Shown piece after piece: positions 55,750 to 64,000 of a stretch of DNA of 64,000 nt (the first letter of the stretch is position 1; each line of letters begins with the position of its first letter). The notes under the pieces were generated by a model that did not search any database, had not been told where the DNA came from, and was given only the letters and a program-made list of their open reading frames with translations. Both the position numbers and the translations under genes were made by a program. Source of the DNA: Bacillus andreraoultii (GTDB lineage Bacteria > Bacillota > Bacilli > Bacillales > Caldibacillaceae); contig NZ_LN868937.1 of assembly GCF_001244735.1 (NCBI RefSeq), forward strand, positions 748,707 to 812,706, given 5' to 3'.

Positions 55750-56205
55750 TGGGCAAAAATGGTCCTATAGAACTCGTCTATGAACCCAAAAATAACGAAA
55801 TTCCGCAAAAACGGTCCTATAGAACTCGTCTATGAACCCAAAAATAACGAAATTCCGCAAAAACGGTCCTATAGAACTCGTCTATGAACCCAAAAATAAC
55901 GAAATTCCGCAAAAACAGTCACATAGAACTCGTCTATGAACCCAAAAATAACGAAATTCCGCAAAAACAGTCACATAGAACCCGTCTATGAACCCAAAAA
56001 TAACGAACTCGTCTATGAACCCAAAAATAACGAAATTCCGCAAAAACAGTCACATAGAACTCGTCTATGAACCCAAAAATAACGAAATTCCGCAAAAACG
56101 GTCCTATAGAACTCGTCTATGAACCCAAAAATAACGAAATTCCGCAAAAATGGTCCTATAGAACTCGTCTATGAACCCAAAATTAACGGAATCCCGCAAT
56201 ATTTG
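55750..56205. repeat. 52-bp hairpin repeat, locus 3 (about 8 copies)
   Basis: Unit starts at 55761, 55813, 55865, 55917 and 55969 (52-base steps), then one partial 27-base unit, then 56048, 56100 and 56152. Each has CATAGA/TATAGA...TCTATG as inverted repeat and the linker AACGAAATTCCGCAAAAAC. Very little divergence between copies, so recently amplified. Confidence 0.97.
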
Positions 56206-56288
56206 TGGTGTAAAAACAACTTTAATGAACCTTAGAACTTTTTCAGTGACCTATCTAACGTGAACAAAACTGTCCTTGAGCAAAACCA

Positions 56289-56316
56289 AAAAATCCGGGG
56301 AAATGCCCGGATTATC
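56289..56316 (-). terminator. Terminator of the coat-protein genes
   Basis: On the minus strand ATCCGGGC...CCCGGAT followed by TTTTTTGG. Confidence 0.85.
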
Positions 56317-56408
56317 TTAAATGTTTGATTTCGAAATCATTAATCATATCGTTACGATTCCTGTCAACAAGGAAATTACAGAATAATAAAATCTTTCCTC
56401 ACAATCAA

Positions 56409-56747
56409 TTATTGAACATTCGAATGATTATAAGGGAATTGATTACTGTAACCTTGGAATTGCTGATGGGATTGTTGTAATTTTTGCCCATCTGCAGCTT
56501 CAAAGCCGTACCAACCTTTGCTAAACATTATTTCGAATAATTCACGCTGACAGTTTTGTGTTTCATTAAATATGGCTAATACATCTTGATAAAGATCAGA
56601 ATAGCTTGCTTCATTTAATGCTGTACTATAAGCAGAAGTCATATATTTTTCTGTTGCGAGCATATCATTAATAAAGTCACGGTCATTCATTTCTTTTGTC
56701 TTTTGAATTTTTACAGCAGGGTTTTGAATTTTATTTTGTTGATTCAT
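56409..56747 (-). CDS. CotF/YhcQ-like spore coat protein
   Basis: A 112-residue protein with the coat CotF-type helical core: MNDRDFINDMLATEKYMTSA, YSDLYQDVLAIFNETQNCQR, and a Gln/Tyr/Asn-rich tail. ATG 56747 with AGGAGG 8 bases upstream is preferred over TTG 56750. It pairs with the next gene upstream on the same strand. Expected in the spore coat. Confidence 0.82.
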   Translation of the reverse strand: MNQQNKIQNPAVKIQKTKEMNDRDFINDMLATEKYMTSAYSTALNEASYSDLYQDVLAIFNETQNCQRELFEIMFSKGWYGFEAADGQKLQQSHQQFQGYSNQFPYNHSNVQ

Positions 56748-56788
56748 CAATGGATCCTCCTAAATGTATGTTTGTTCAATATGTTCAA

Positions 56789-57076
56789 TTAATGTTGTCC
56801 TTGCATCCCCATTTGTTGTGTATTTGAATTGTTTAAATGTGTTAAAATTCTTTGATAGTGTGCTTGATGCATTTGTCCAGCTTTGTTCAGTGCAGTTTTA
56901 ATTTCTGGGTCTTGAACGTGATTGGCGAAGAAATGGGCTTTTTTCATTGCGAGTAAATTCCAAGAGAGCATATCGGTTAAATACAATGAATCTTTTACTG
57001 TCACAACTTTCGGTGGTTCAGGCATAATCTGCTGTTGATTTTGCCCGCCTGTTTGCATCATGTTTTGTTGATTCAT
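56789..57076 (-). CDS. Coat-associated protein, CotF-like
   Basis: A 95-residue protein, Gln/Met-rich at both ends with a helical core (VKDSLYLTDMLSWNLLAMKK, then KTALNKAGQMHQAHYQRIL), related to the neighbour at 56409. Similar pairs (YraF/YraG, YhcQ) exist in bacilli. RBS GGGAGGAA. Probably in one operon with the gene at 56409, sporulation-controlled. Confidence 0.78.
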   Translation of the reverse strand: MNQQNMMQTGGQNQQQIMPEPPKVVTVKDSLYLTDMLSWNLLAMKKAHFFANHVQDPEIKTALNKAGQMHQAHYQRILTHLNNSNTQQMGMQGQH

Positions 57077-57293
57077 TTAAATTCCTCCCAAAAAGAAATA
57101 TAGTAATCACCTATATGTTGCCTAAAAAATAAATTCATATGTAAGAAACAACAGCTTATTTGCAAATAATAGGGTGGAATGAGCGATTAAAAATATTTTA
57201 AAAAAATAAGTTTTTTCTATTGCATTGTTGCAAAAATTTATATATATTAAAAATATAAATGAATTTGTTTTTTATATTTTTTTCGCATAAAAA

Positions 57294-57311
57294 TGAATGA
57301 GTGTTCATTCA
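57294..57311. promoter_or_regulatory. FadR operator before fadN
   Basis: TGAATGAGTGTTCATTCA is an inverted repeat matching the B. subtilis FadR site (TGAATGA-N4-TCATTCA). It lies 27 bases upstream of the TTG start, so bound FadR would block transcription; long-chain acyl-CoA releases it. Confidence 0.9.
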
Positions 57312-57337
57312 AAGGAATACAAAGGGGGAAAGGAATT

Positions 57338-59722
57338 TTGGTTAAACAGATTAAGAAAGCCGCTGTTCTAGGATCTGGGGTCATGGGTTCAGGTATTGCA
57401 GCCCATCTAGCAAATATTGGAATTCCAACATTATTGCTAGATATCGTTCCAAATGAATTAACAAAAGAAGAGGCTGCTAAAGGATTAACGCTAAATGATA
57501 AGGTTGTTCGTAATCGAATTGCAGCGAGTGGAAAACAAAAGCTATTAAAACAAAAGCCTGCACCGTTAACTTCAAAAGATCATCTTGCACTTATCGAAGT
57601 AGGAAACTTAGAAGATGATCTAGAGCGACTTGGTGAAGTGGACTGGATTATTGAAGTTGTCGTTGAAAGATTAGATATCAAGAAATCGGTTTTCGAGAAA
57701 GTAGACAAGTATCGTAAACCTGGTTCAATTGTAAGTTCCAATACTTCTGGAATCTCCGTAAACCGAATGGCAGAAGGTCGTTCAGAAGACTTTAGAAAGC
57801 ATTTTCTTGGCACACACTTTTTTAACCCACCACGCTACTTAAAACTACTAGAAGTTATTCCAACGAAGGATACGGATCCTGAAGTTGTTAGCTTTATGGA
57901 AACATTTGGTGAGGATGTATTAGGAAAAGGTGTTGTAATTGCAAAAGATACACCGAACTTTATCGGTAATCGAATTGGAACTTACGGATTACTAATCACT
58001 TTACAAGAAGTATTGAAAAATGGATATTCCATTGGTGAAGTGGATTCAATTACCGGAACAATTATCGGTCGACCAAAGAGTGCGACTTTCCGTACACTTG
58101 ATGTTGTAGGTCTTGATACATTTGTTCATGTAGCTAATAACGTTAAAAATCAAGTTGAAGGAAAAGAAAAAGAAGTATTTACAGCACCAGAAATACTTGA
58201 AAGGATGCTTGAGAAAAAATGGTTAGGTGCGAAAACAGGTCAAGGTTTTTACTTGAAAAAAGGAAAAGAAATTCTTGAATTAAATCCAACAACTTTAGAA
58301 TATGAACCAGTGAAAAAGTTAAGAACACCAGCTGTTGAGATGGCAAAGCAACAAAAAGGTACGAAAGCAAAATTACAAGCATTAGTTTATGCTGATGATC
58401 GTGCTGGAAAATTACTATGGAATGTTTTCTCTCAAACATTAATTTACACAGCTGATTTACTATACGAAATTGCCGATGATATCGTTGCTGTTGATAATGC
58501 AATGAAGTGGGGATTCGGTTGGGAACAAGGACCATTTGAATCTTGGGATGCCATCGGATTAGAAAAGTCTGTTGAGCGTATGGAAAACGAAGGTCTTACT
58601 GTTCCAGCTTGGATTAAAGAAATGATTGCGAGTGGAGCAACATCATTCTATAAAGAAGACAATGGTACAGTTCTTTACTACGACCGTGGTGAGTATAAAC
58701 CAGTAAAACAAAATGAAAAAATCATTAACTTAAAACAGTTGAAAAAACAAAATGGCGTTATCATGAAAAACTCTGGTGCGAGCCTCATTGATATCGGTGA
58801 CGGGGTTGCTCTACTTGAATTCCATTCACCAAATAATGCCATCGGACTCGATATTATTCAAATGATCAATAAGTCCATTGAAGAAGTTGAGAAAAATTAT
58901 AAAGGTCTTGTTATTGCAAACCAAGGGAAAAACTTCTGTGTCGGTGCAAACATTGCCATGATGCTAATGGAAGCACAAGATGATAACTTCTTTGAGTTGG
59001 ATTTTGTTATCAGACAATTCCATCAAGCAATGCTAAATATTAAATACAGTGCAAAACCAGTTGTTGCAGCTCCACACCAAATGACACTTGGAGGCGGTGC
59101 TGAAGTTATTTTACCAGCTGCACGTATTCAAGCTTCACCGGAAAGTTATATCGGACTTGTTGAGGTTGGTGTCGGTTTAATTCCTGGTGGTGGTGGTACG
59201 AAAGAGCTGTACGTTAAACATTTGAATAGCATGCCAAAAGGGGTAAAATTTGACCTTCAAGATGTAGCAAATAAAGTGTTTGAAACAGTTGCGACAGCGA
59301 AAGTATCAACTTCAGCTGAAGAAGCTAGGGAAAATGGTTTCTTAAATAGCCATGACGGTATTAGTAAAAATGCAGATCACCTCATTTATGATGCAAAACA
59401 AATTGTTATCGATCTTTATGAAAGCGGTTATCAACCACCAATACGTAAGAAAATTCCTGTTGTTGGTGAAACAGGTTATGCGACACTATTACTTGGTGCT
59501 CAAAGTATGCATCTATCCGGGTATATTTCAGAGCATGACTTAAAGATTGCGAAAAAACTTGCTTACGTCTTAGCGGGTGGTAAAGTACCGTTTGGAACAG
59601 AAGTTGATGAACAATATATACTAGATTTAGAGCGTGAATCATTTTTGAGCTTAATCGCAGAACCGAAAACACAGCAAAGAATGCAACATATGTTAATGAA
59701 GGGGAAACCGTTACGTAACTAA
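57338..59722 (+). CDS. fadN: 3-hydroxyacyl-CoA dehydrogenase / enoyl-CoA hydratase
   Basis: A 794-residue fusion. TTG 57338 after AGGGGGAAAGG gives VKQIKKAAVLGSGVMGSGIA, as in B. subtilis FadN; ATG 57293 overlaps the operator and is not used. Rossmann dehydrogenase domain first (HFFNPPRYLKLLEVIPT, then AKDTPNFIGNRIG), C-terminal crotonase domain (KNFCVGANIAMM oxyanion hole, MTLGGGAEVILPAARI). It carries out hydration and oxidation steps of beta-oxidation with FadA. Confidence 0.95.
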   Translation: MVKQIKKAAVLGSGVMGSGIAAHLANIGIPTLLLDIVPNELTKEEAAKGLTLNDKVVRNRIAASGKQKLLKQKPAPLTSKDHLALIEVGNLEDDLERLGEVDWIIEVVVERLDIKKSVFEKVDKYRKPGSIVSSNTSGISVNRMAEGRSEDFRKHFLGTHFFNPPRYLKLLEVIPTKDTDPEVVSFMETFGEDVLGKGVVIAKDTPNFIGNRIGTYGLLITLQEVLKNGYSIGEVDSITGTIIGRPKSATFRTLDVVGLDTFVHVANNVKNQVEGKEKEVFTAPEILERMLEKKWLGAKTGQGFYLKKGKEILELNPTTLEYEPVKKLRTPAVEMAKQQKGTKAKLQALVYADDRAGKLLWNVFSQTLIYTADLLYEIADDIVAVDNAMKWGFGWEQGPFESWDAIGLEKSVERMENEGLTVPAWIKEMIASGATSFYKEDNGTVLYYDRGEYKPVKQNEKIINLKQLKKQNGVIMKNSGASLIDIGDGVALLEFHSPNNAIGLDIIQMINKSIEEVEKNYKGLVIANQGKNFCVGANIAMMLMEAQDDNFFELDFVIRQFHQAMLNIKYSAKPVVAAPHQMTLGGGAEVILPAARIQASPESYIGLVEVGVGLIPGGGGTKELYVKHLNSMPKGVKFDLQDVANKVFETVATAKVSTSAEEARENGFLNSHDGISKNADHLIYDAKQIVIDLYESGYQPPIRKKIPVVGETGYATLLLGAQSMHLSGYISEHDLKIAKKLAYVLAGGKVPFGTEVDEQYILDLERESFLSLIAEPKTQQRMQHMLMKGKPLRN

Positions 59723-59755
59723 ATAGTAGAGTAATAGAAAAAAGGGGGAAATGAA

Positions 59756-60931
59756 GTGAGAGAAGCGGTAATTGTTTCCGGTGCACGTACACCTGTTGGA
59801 AGAGCGAAAAAGGGAACTCTTCGGAACGTGCGTCCTGATGATTTAGGAGCCATTGCTGTTAAAGAAACATTAAAACGAGCAGATAACTACGATGGGCCAA
59901 TTGATGACTTAATTATCGGATGTGCGATGCCTGAAGCAGAGCAAGGTTTAAATATGGCAAGAAATATCGGTGCATTAGCAGGTCTACCATATACTGTTCC
60001 TGCTATTACGATCAACCGTTACTGTTCTTCCGGTTTACAATCCATTGCATATGGAGCAGAAAAAATTATGATAGGTGGCGCTGAGTCCGTTCTTGCTGGC
60101 GGTGCTGAATCAATGAGTATGGTTCCAATGATGGGGCATGTTGTTCGTCCAAATGCTAATTTAGCTGAAACGGCACCAGAATATTATATGGGCATGGGCC
60201 ATACAGCTGAACAAGTTGCAGAAAAATACGGAATTACGAGAGAAGAGCAAGATGCGTTTGCAGTGCGCAGCCATCAGCGAGCAGCCAAAGCTATTGCAGA
60301 GGGGAAATTTAACGAGGAAATTGTGCCTGTGGATGTAACTTTCCGCTCTGTTGACGAGAATAATAAATTAGTAGAAAAGAATGTTCAATTTACTATGGAT
60401 GAAGGAGTAAGACCAGATACATCAATGGAAGGTTTGGCAAGACTACGACCAGCTTTCCGCGTAAATGGAACAGTAACAGCAGGTAATGCTTCTCAAACAA
60501 GTGATGGTGCAGCCGCTGTTCTATTGATGGACCGTGAAAAAGCAGAAGCAGAAGGGTTAAAACCAATAGCAAAATTCCGTTCCTTTGCTGTCGGTGGCGT
60601 ACCACCAGAAGTTATGGGAATAGGTCCAGTAGTAGCTGTACCAAAAGCATTGAAACTAGCTGGATTAGAACTTTCGGATATAGGTTTAATTGAATTGAAC
60701 GAAGCTTTCGCATCACAATCAATTCAAGTCATCCGTGAACTTGGGTTGAATGAAGATATTGTTAATGTCAATGGAGGCGCTATCGCTTTAGGACATCCAC
60801 TTGGCTGTAGTGGTACGAAATTAACACTTTCACTTATTCATGAAATGAAACGTAGAGACGTTCAATTTGGTTTAGTCACTATGTGTATCGGTGGCGGTAT
60901 GGGAGCAGCAGGAGTTTTTGAATTATTATAA
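59756..60931 (+). CDS. fadA: Acetyl-CoA C-acyltransferase (thiolase)
   Basis: A 391-residue thiolase: nucleophile Cys in [37 protein letters not shown] with NEAF His loop nearby, [17 protein letters not shown] with the catalytic His and final GxCxGxGxG pattern as [13 protein letters not shown] start after AGGGGGAAATGAA. It cleaves 3-ketoacyl-CoA in the last step of each cycle. Confidence 0.95.
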   Translation: MREAVIVSGARTPVGRAKKGTLRNVRPDDLGAIAVKETLKRADNYDGPIDDLIIGCAMPEAEQGLNMARNIGALAGLPYTVPAITINRYCSSGLQSIAYGAEKIMIGGAESVLAGGAESMSMVPMMGHVVRPNANLAETAPEYYMGMGHTAEQVAEKYGITREEQDAFAVRSHQRAAKAIAEGKFNEEIVPVDVTFRSVDENNKLVEKNVQFTMDEGVRPDTSMEGLARLRPAFRVNGTVTAGNASQTSDGAAAVLLMDREKAEAEGLKPIAKFRSFAVGGVPPEVMGIGPVVAVPKALKLAGLELSDIGLIELNEAFASQSIQVIRELGLNEDIVNVNGGAIALGHPLGCSGTKLTLSLIHEMKRRDVQFGLVTMCIGGGMGAAGVFELL

Positions 60932-60942
60932 TAAAGTCACTT

Positions 60943-60972
60943 GGATATGAATGGTTCATCATTCATATCCAA
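60943..60972 (+). other. Hairpin between fadA and fadE
   Basis: TTGGATATGAATG...CATTCATATCCAA, a 13-bp perfect stem without T-run. It could protect or separate the mRNA. Its arms contain TGAATG/CATTCA, similar to FadR half-sites, but in the reverse order. Confidence 0.6.
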
Positions 60973-61005
60973 ATCTACTAAATTAATTTAAGGAGGAATT
61001 TTCAC

Positions 61006-62790
61006 ATGGCCAAATCTGTAGATGAAATTGTAAAAGGTGGTAGCTTTTTAATTGAGGAAGTTCGCGCTGATCAAGTTTTTACACCAGAAGACTATACAGA
61101 AGAACATTTAATGATTGCAAAAACAACAGAAGATTATGTTGAAAATGAAGTATTGCCAGTCGTTGAAAAATTAGAAAACCATGAGTTTGAATACTCTGTT
61201 AAACTATTAAAACAAGCTGGTGAACTAGGACTTTTAGGAACAGATGTACCTGAAGCATATGGTGGACTTGGACTTGATAAAATTACTTCTGCCTTAATCG
61301 CAGAAAAAATGGCTCGTGCTGGTGGATTTTCTATTACGCACGGAGCCCACGTTGGTATCGGTTCATTACCAATTGTTTTATTCGGAAATGAAGAACAAAA
61401 ACAAAAGTATTTGCCAAAACTTGCTAGCGGTGAACTTTTAGCTGCTTATGCACTAACAGAGCCAGGTTCTGGATCCGACGCTTTAGGTGCAAGAACAACA
61501 GCAAAATTAAATGAAGCAGGCACACACTATGTATTAAATGGTGAAAAACAATGGATTACAAACGCTGGTTTTGCTGATGTATTCGTTGTTTATGCAAAAA
61601 TTGATGGAGAAAAATTCACTGCGTTTATCGTAGAAAGAGAATTCCCTGGAGTTTCTACAGGTGCTGAAGAAAAGAAAATGGGAATTAAGAGTTCTTCCAC
61701 TCGCACATTAATTTTGGAAGATGCTCAAGTTCCAGTTGAAAACGTATTAGGCGAAATTGGAAGAGGCCATGTTATCGCATTCAATATTTTAAACATTGGC
61801 CGTTACAAACTTGGTGTAGGTGCAGTTGGTGGTTCGAAATCTGCGTTTGAATTAGCTGTAAAATATGCGAATGAACGTAAACAATTCAACCGTACAATTG
61901 CTAGCTTCAACTTAACGAAAGAGAAATTAGGTACATTGGCATCTGAAATCTATGCTGCAGAAAGCTCTGTTTATCGTACAGTGGGACTTTTTGATGAAAG
62001 AATGGGAAGTCTATCTGAAGAAGCAGCAAAAGATGGTAAGGAAATTGCTGCATCGATTGCGGAATACGCAATTGAGTGCTCATTGAATAAATTCTTTGCA
62101 ACAGAAGTGCTAGATCATGTTGTTGATGAAGGCGTTCAAATCCATGGTGGTTACGGATTTATGCAAGAATACGAAATTGAGCGTGCCTATCGCGATTCAC
62201 GTATTAACCGTATTTTTGAAGGAACGAACGAAATTAACCGTCTACTCGTTCCTGGAACATACGTGAAGAAGGCATTCAAAGGTGAATTACCTTTATTCGA
62301 ACAAGCACAAAAATTACAAGAAGAAATTATGATGTTAATGCCTGAAGAGCCAGGTGATGAGCCGTTAGCATTACAAAAATATTTAGTACGTAATGCGAAG
62401 AAAATTGCGTTAATGGCTGCAGGTCTTGCTATTCAAAAATATGGAAACAACCTAGAAGAGGAACAAGAAATTCTTGTAAACTTAGCAGATATTGTTTCAT
62501 TCACATATGCAATGGAGTCTGCTGTATTACGTACAAAAAAAGCAATTGAGCGTGATGGTTTAGAAAAGAGCAAGCAAAAACTTCTTTACACTGAAATTTT
62601 TGCTCAACATGCATTTAATGAAATTGAGCAAAATGCAAAAGAAACATTAATTGCTGTATCAAGTGGTGACAACCAACGGATGATGTTATCCACATTACGT
62701 AAACTAACTCGTTACAACCCAATTAATGTTATTCCTAAAAAGCGTGAAGCTGCTGATCAACTAATTGCTGCTGAAAAATATATAGTGTAA
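61006..62790 (+). CDS. fadE: Acyl-CoA dehydrogenase
   Basis: A 594-residue enzyme: acyl-CoA dehydrogenase core (AYALTEPGSGSDALGARTTA, quoted in 20; GEKQWITNAGFADVF; GYGFMQEYEIERAYRDSRIN) with catalytic Glu in the FEGTNEINRL loop, and an extra C-terminal helical domain of about 170 residues as in B. subtilis FadE (YusJ). FAD-dependent first step of beta-oxidation. RBS AAGGAGGA. Confidence 0.95.
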   Translation: MAKSVDEIVKGGSFLIEEVRADQVFTPEDYTEEHLMIAKTTEDYVENEVLPVVEKLENHEFEYSVKLLKQAGELGLLGTDVPEAYGGLGLDKITSALIAEKMARAGGFSITHGAHVGIGSLPIVLFGNEEQKQKYLPKLASGELLAAYALTEPGSGSDALGARTTAKLNEAGTHYVLNGEKQWITNAGFADVFVVYAKIDGEKFTAFIVEREFPGVSTGAEEKKMGIKSSSTRTLILEDAQVPVENVLGEIGRGHVIAFNILNIGRYKLGVGAVGGSKSAFELAVKYANERKQFNRTIASFNLTKEKLGTLASEIYAAESSVYRTVGLFDERMGSLSEEAAKDGKEIAASIAEYAIECSLNKFFATEVLDHVVDEGVQIHGGYGFMQEYEIERAYRDSRINRIFEGTNEINRLLVPGTYVKKAFKGELPLFEQAQKLQEEIMMLMPEEPGDEPLALQKYLVRNAKKIALMAAGLAIQKYGNNLEEEQEILVNLADIVSFTYAMESAVLRTKKAIERDGLEKSKQKLLYTEIFAQHAFNEIEQNAKETLIAVSSGDNQRMMLSTLRKLTRYNPINVIPKKREAADQLIAAEKYIV

Positions 62791-62835
62791 TAAGTAGAAA
62801 GTGATGTTTGAGAAAGAATAATCCCCTTGTTCATC

Positions 62836-62935
62836 AGACAGTTCATTTAGAGGAATCTTAAAGTACGTAATCTAGTATCCCCATCATGCTAGCTTACTTA
62901 CATAGACAATTCCTCTAATGGACTGTCTTTTTAAT
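62836..62935 (+). terminator. Long inverted repeat terminating the fad operon
   Basis: AGACAGTTCATTTAGAGGAA pairs with TTCCTCTAATGGACTGTCT (two mismatches), loop about 50 bases, followed by TTTTTAATT. The rest up to 63246 has only scattered AATGG motifs and no gene. Confidence 0.75.
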
Positions 62936-63246
62936 TCCTCGTTAACACATTTGTGACATCCGGATGGAAGATTTATTTATTTATTTATTTTGCAAAGGAC
63001 AAGTCTTTAATGGATAGTTTCCTTGTTTCCATTAAATTGTCATAAGAGCAAGAAGTTTTATCATTATTCAAAATAGGTCAATCTTCTAATGGTTTACTCA
63101 CTCCACAAAATGCCATGAAAGGATTAGCTTCATACATGGAACTTCCCAATCTGCTAATGGAATGCGACCTTGGCTCTACTAAATCTAACTATGGTCATGG
63201 TATAATAAAATAGGACAAATTGATTCATATAAGGTGGTGAATTCAA

Positions 63247-63609
63247 GTGGCATTAACATTTTATTGGTACCCGAAGTGTGGAACTTGCCGAAAAGCAAAA
63301 AAATGGTTAGATGATCATGAAGTTACCTATGAAGCAATCCATATTGTAGAGAATCCACCAAGTCGAGAGGAAATTGAGCAATTATATAAAAAGAGTGGAT
63401 TCGAGTTGAAAAAGTTTTTTAATACAAGTGGGCAAAAATATCGTGAACTTGGATTAAAAGATAAAGTAAAAACAGCCGATGAATCAGAATTACTTGATTT
63501 GCTTGCCTCAGATGGTATGTTAATAAAAAGACCAATTGTAACAGACGGAGAAAAAGTAACGGTAGGATTTAAAGAAGATGAATACGAGAAAGAATGGGAC
63601 AATAAATAG
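63247..63609 (+). CDS. ArsC/Spx family thioredoxin-fold protein (YusI-like)
   Basis: A 120-residue protein with the CxxC pair in YPKCGTCRKAKKWL and the late cis-Pro region LIKRPIVTDG typical of ArsC/Spx proteins. B. subtilis YusI lies at the same place next to gcvH. GTG start after AAGGTGG. True arsenate reduction is not shown; it may act as a small redox or Spx-like protein. Confidence 0.88.
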   Translation: MALTFYWYPKCGTCRKAKKWLDDHEVTYEAIHIVENPPSREEIEQLYKKSGFELKKFFNTSGQKYRELGLKDKVKTADESELLDLLASDGMLIKRPIVTDGEKVTVGFKEDEYEKEWDNK

Positions 63610-63698
63610 TTAGAGATTCTTTCAATATTTGCATTTTTAAGAAGAGTTTTAGTATGATATTTATGTTACATATATAAATTAACTTGGGAGGGAATCGT

Positions 63699-64000
63699 AT
63701 GGCAACACCGAAAGAGTTACGTTATTCTGAAGAGCATGAATGGGTAAAAGTTGAGGGAAGTCAAGTTCGAATCGGTATTACTGACTTCGCGCAAGAAGAA
63801 CTAGGTGATATTGTGTTTGTAGAACTTCCAGAAGTAGGAACGGAATTGGCTGCAAACGAACCATTTGGTAGTGTAGAATCTGTTAAGACCGTTTCTGAAC
63901 TGTATGCACCGATTAGTGGAAAAGTAGTCAAAGTAAATGAAGAATTAAATGACAACCCTGAATATGTGAATGAATCTCCTTATGAAGCATGGATGGTAGT
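63699..64000 (+). CDS. gcvH: Glycine cleavage system H protein (cut by window end)
   Basis: The first 100 residues of Gcv[36 protein letters not shown], and the lipoyl-lysine loop [27 protein letters not shown]. It carries the lipoyl arm that shuttles the aminomethyl group between P, T and L proteins and in bacilli also takes part in lipoate transfer. The 3' end lies outside. Confidence 0.96.
   Translation, partial: MATPKELRYSEEHEWVKVEGSQVRIGITDFAQEELGDIVFVELPEVGTELAANEPFGSVESVKTVSELYAPISGKVVKVNEELNDNPEYVNESPYEAWMV

Noticed and set aside
55482-55835. 117-codon frame leading into repeat locus 3
   Set aside because: Its C-terminal part is translated repeat, and no RBS or family pattern is present.
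62995-63180. AATGG motifs after fadE as a fourth 52-bp repeat locus
   Set aside because: Spacings are 79 and 68 bases and the stems do not match; not the 52-base family.
1-64000. rRNA, tRNA, prophage or complete insertion sequences
   Set aside because: I looked for tRNA-like cloverleaf ends, rRNA signatures, integrases and intact transposases and saw none; only two transposase relics are present.

Overview
The window reads as chromosome of a low-GC, spore-forming Bacillaceae (Bacillus-like) bacterium. The evidence is strong Gram-positive ribosome binding sites, many TTG/GTG starts, spore-coat-like proteins, and a right-hand end whose gene order (fadN-fadA-fadE, an ArsC/Spx-like gene, gcvH) matches the Bacillus subtilis yus locus. 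I cannot name the species.

Layout. (1) 1-7.6 kb: right half of a type I CRISPR-Cas locus: the 3' part of cas3 (HD nuclease domain at the C-terminus), cas6, cas1, cas2, cas4, a leader, and an array of 35 repeats with 34 spacers ending in a degenerate repeat. The effector genes lie left of the window, so the subtype is open. (2) 7.6-13.4 kb: an accessory, decaying zone with a dehydrogenase relic, small membrane proteins, an RRNPP-type HTH-TPR regulator split by one stop codon, a secreted Ntox44-like toxin with a DUF5412 membrane protein, and an ISL3 transposase relic. (3) 13.8-29.4 kb: PadR operon, SNF2 helicase, HAD phosphatase, HxlR regulator divergent from a flavin monooxygenase/FMN reductase pair, MFS transporter, tautomerase/epimerase, small proteins and an AmpS-type aminopeptidase. 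(4) 29.7-36.6 kb: HAD phosphatase, acetyltransferases, EamA transporter and four broken genes (murG relic, ABC ATPase, secreted protein, second RRNPP regulator). An apparently intact Phr-like pro-peptide is coupled to the second regulator. (5) 37.0-48.0 kb: a cobalamin-riboswitch operon for corrinoid uptake and salvage: btuF, btuC, a btuD-cbiZ fusion, cbiB, cobD, cobU, a cobQ lacking its glutaminase domain, cobS, a phosphatase, a second cobU-like gene, cblT, cblS and another phosphatase. (6) 48.1-57.1 kb: ferredoxin, ring-cleaving dioxygenase with an MhqR-like operator, polar amino acid ABC transporter, a yybP-ykoY-type manganese riboswitch ahead of a YwnF-like gene, DUF1450, a TnpB relic, AI-2E family transporter and coat-like proteins. 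(7) 57.3-64 kb: fatty acid beta-oxidation operon with a FadR-like operator, then yusI-like and gcvH (cut by the window).

How the parts work together. The cobalamin operon imports corrinoids, uses CbiZ to remove the aminopropanol side chain, rebuilds adenosylcobinamide-phosphate (CobD, CbiB), activates it (CobU) and joins it to alpha-ribazole-phosphate supplied by CblT/CblS (CobS). No corrin-ring synthesis genes are present, so a truncated CobQ fits a salvage-only route. The fad operon should be induced by acyl-CoA through release of FadR.

Most notable unexplained structure: three intergenic loci (about 20.0, 36.7 and 56.0 kb) with different sequences but the same 52-bp tandem period and the same hairpin-plus-linker layout. 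Also notable are the riboswitch in front of a DUF5392 gene, the Phr-like peptides coupled to damaged RRNPP regulators, and an in-frame 43-codon reading frame behind the cas4 stop.
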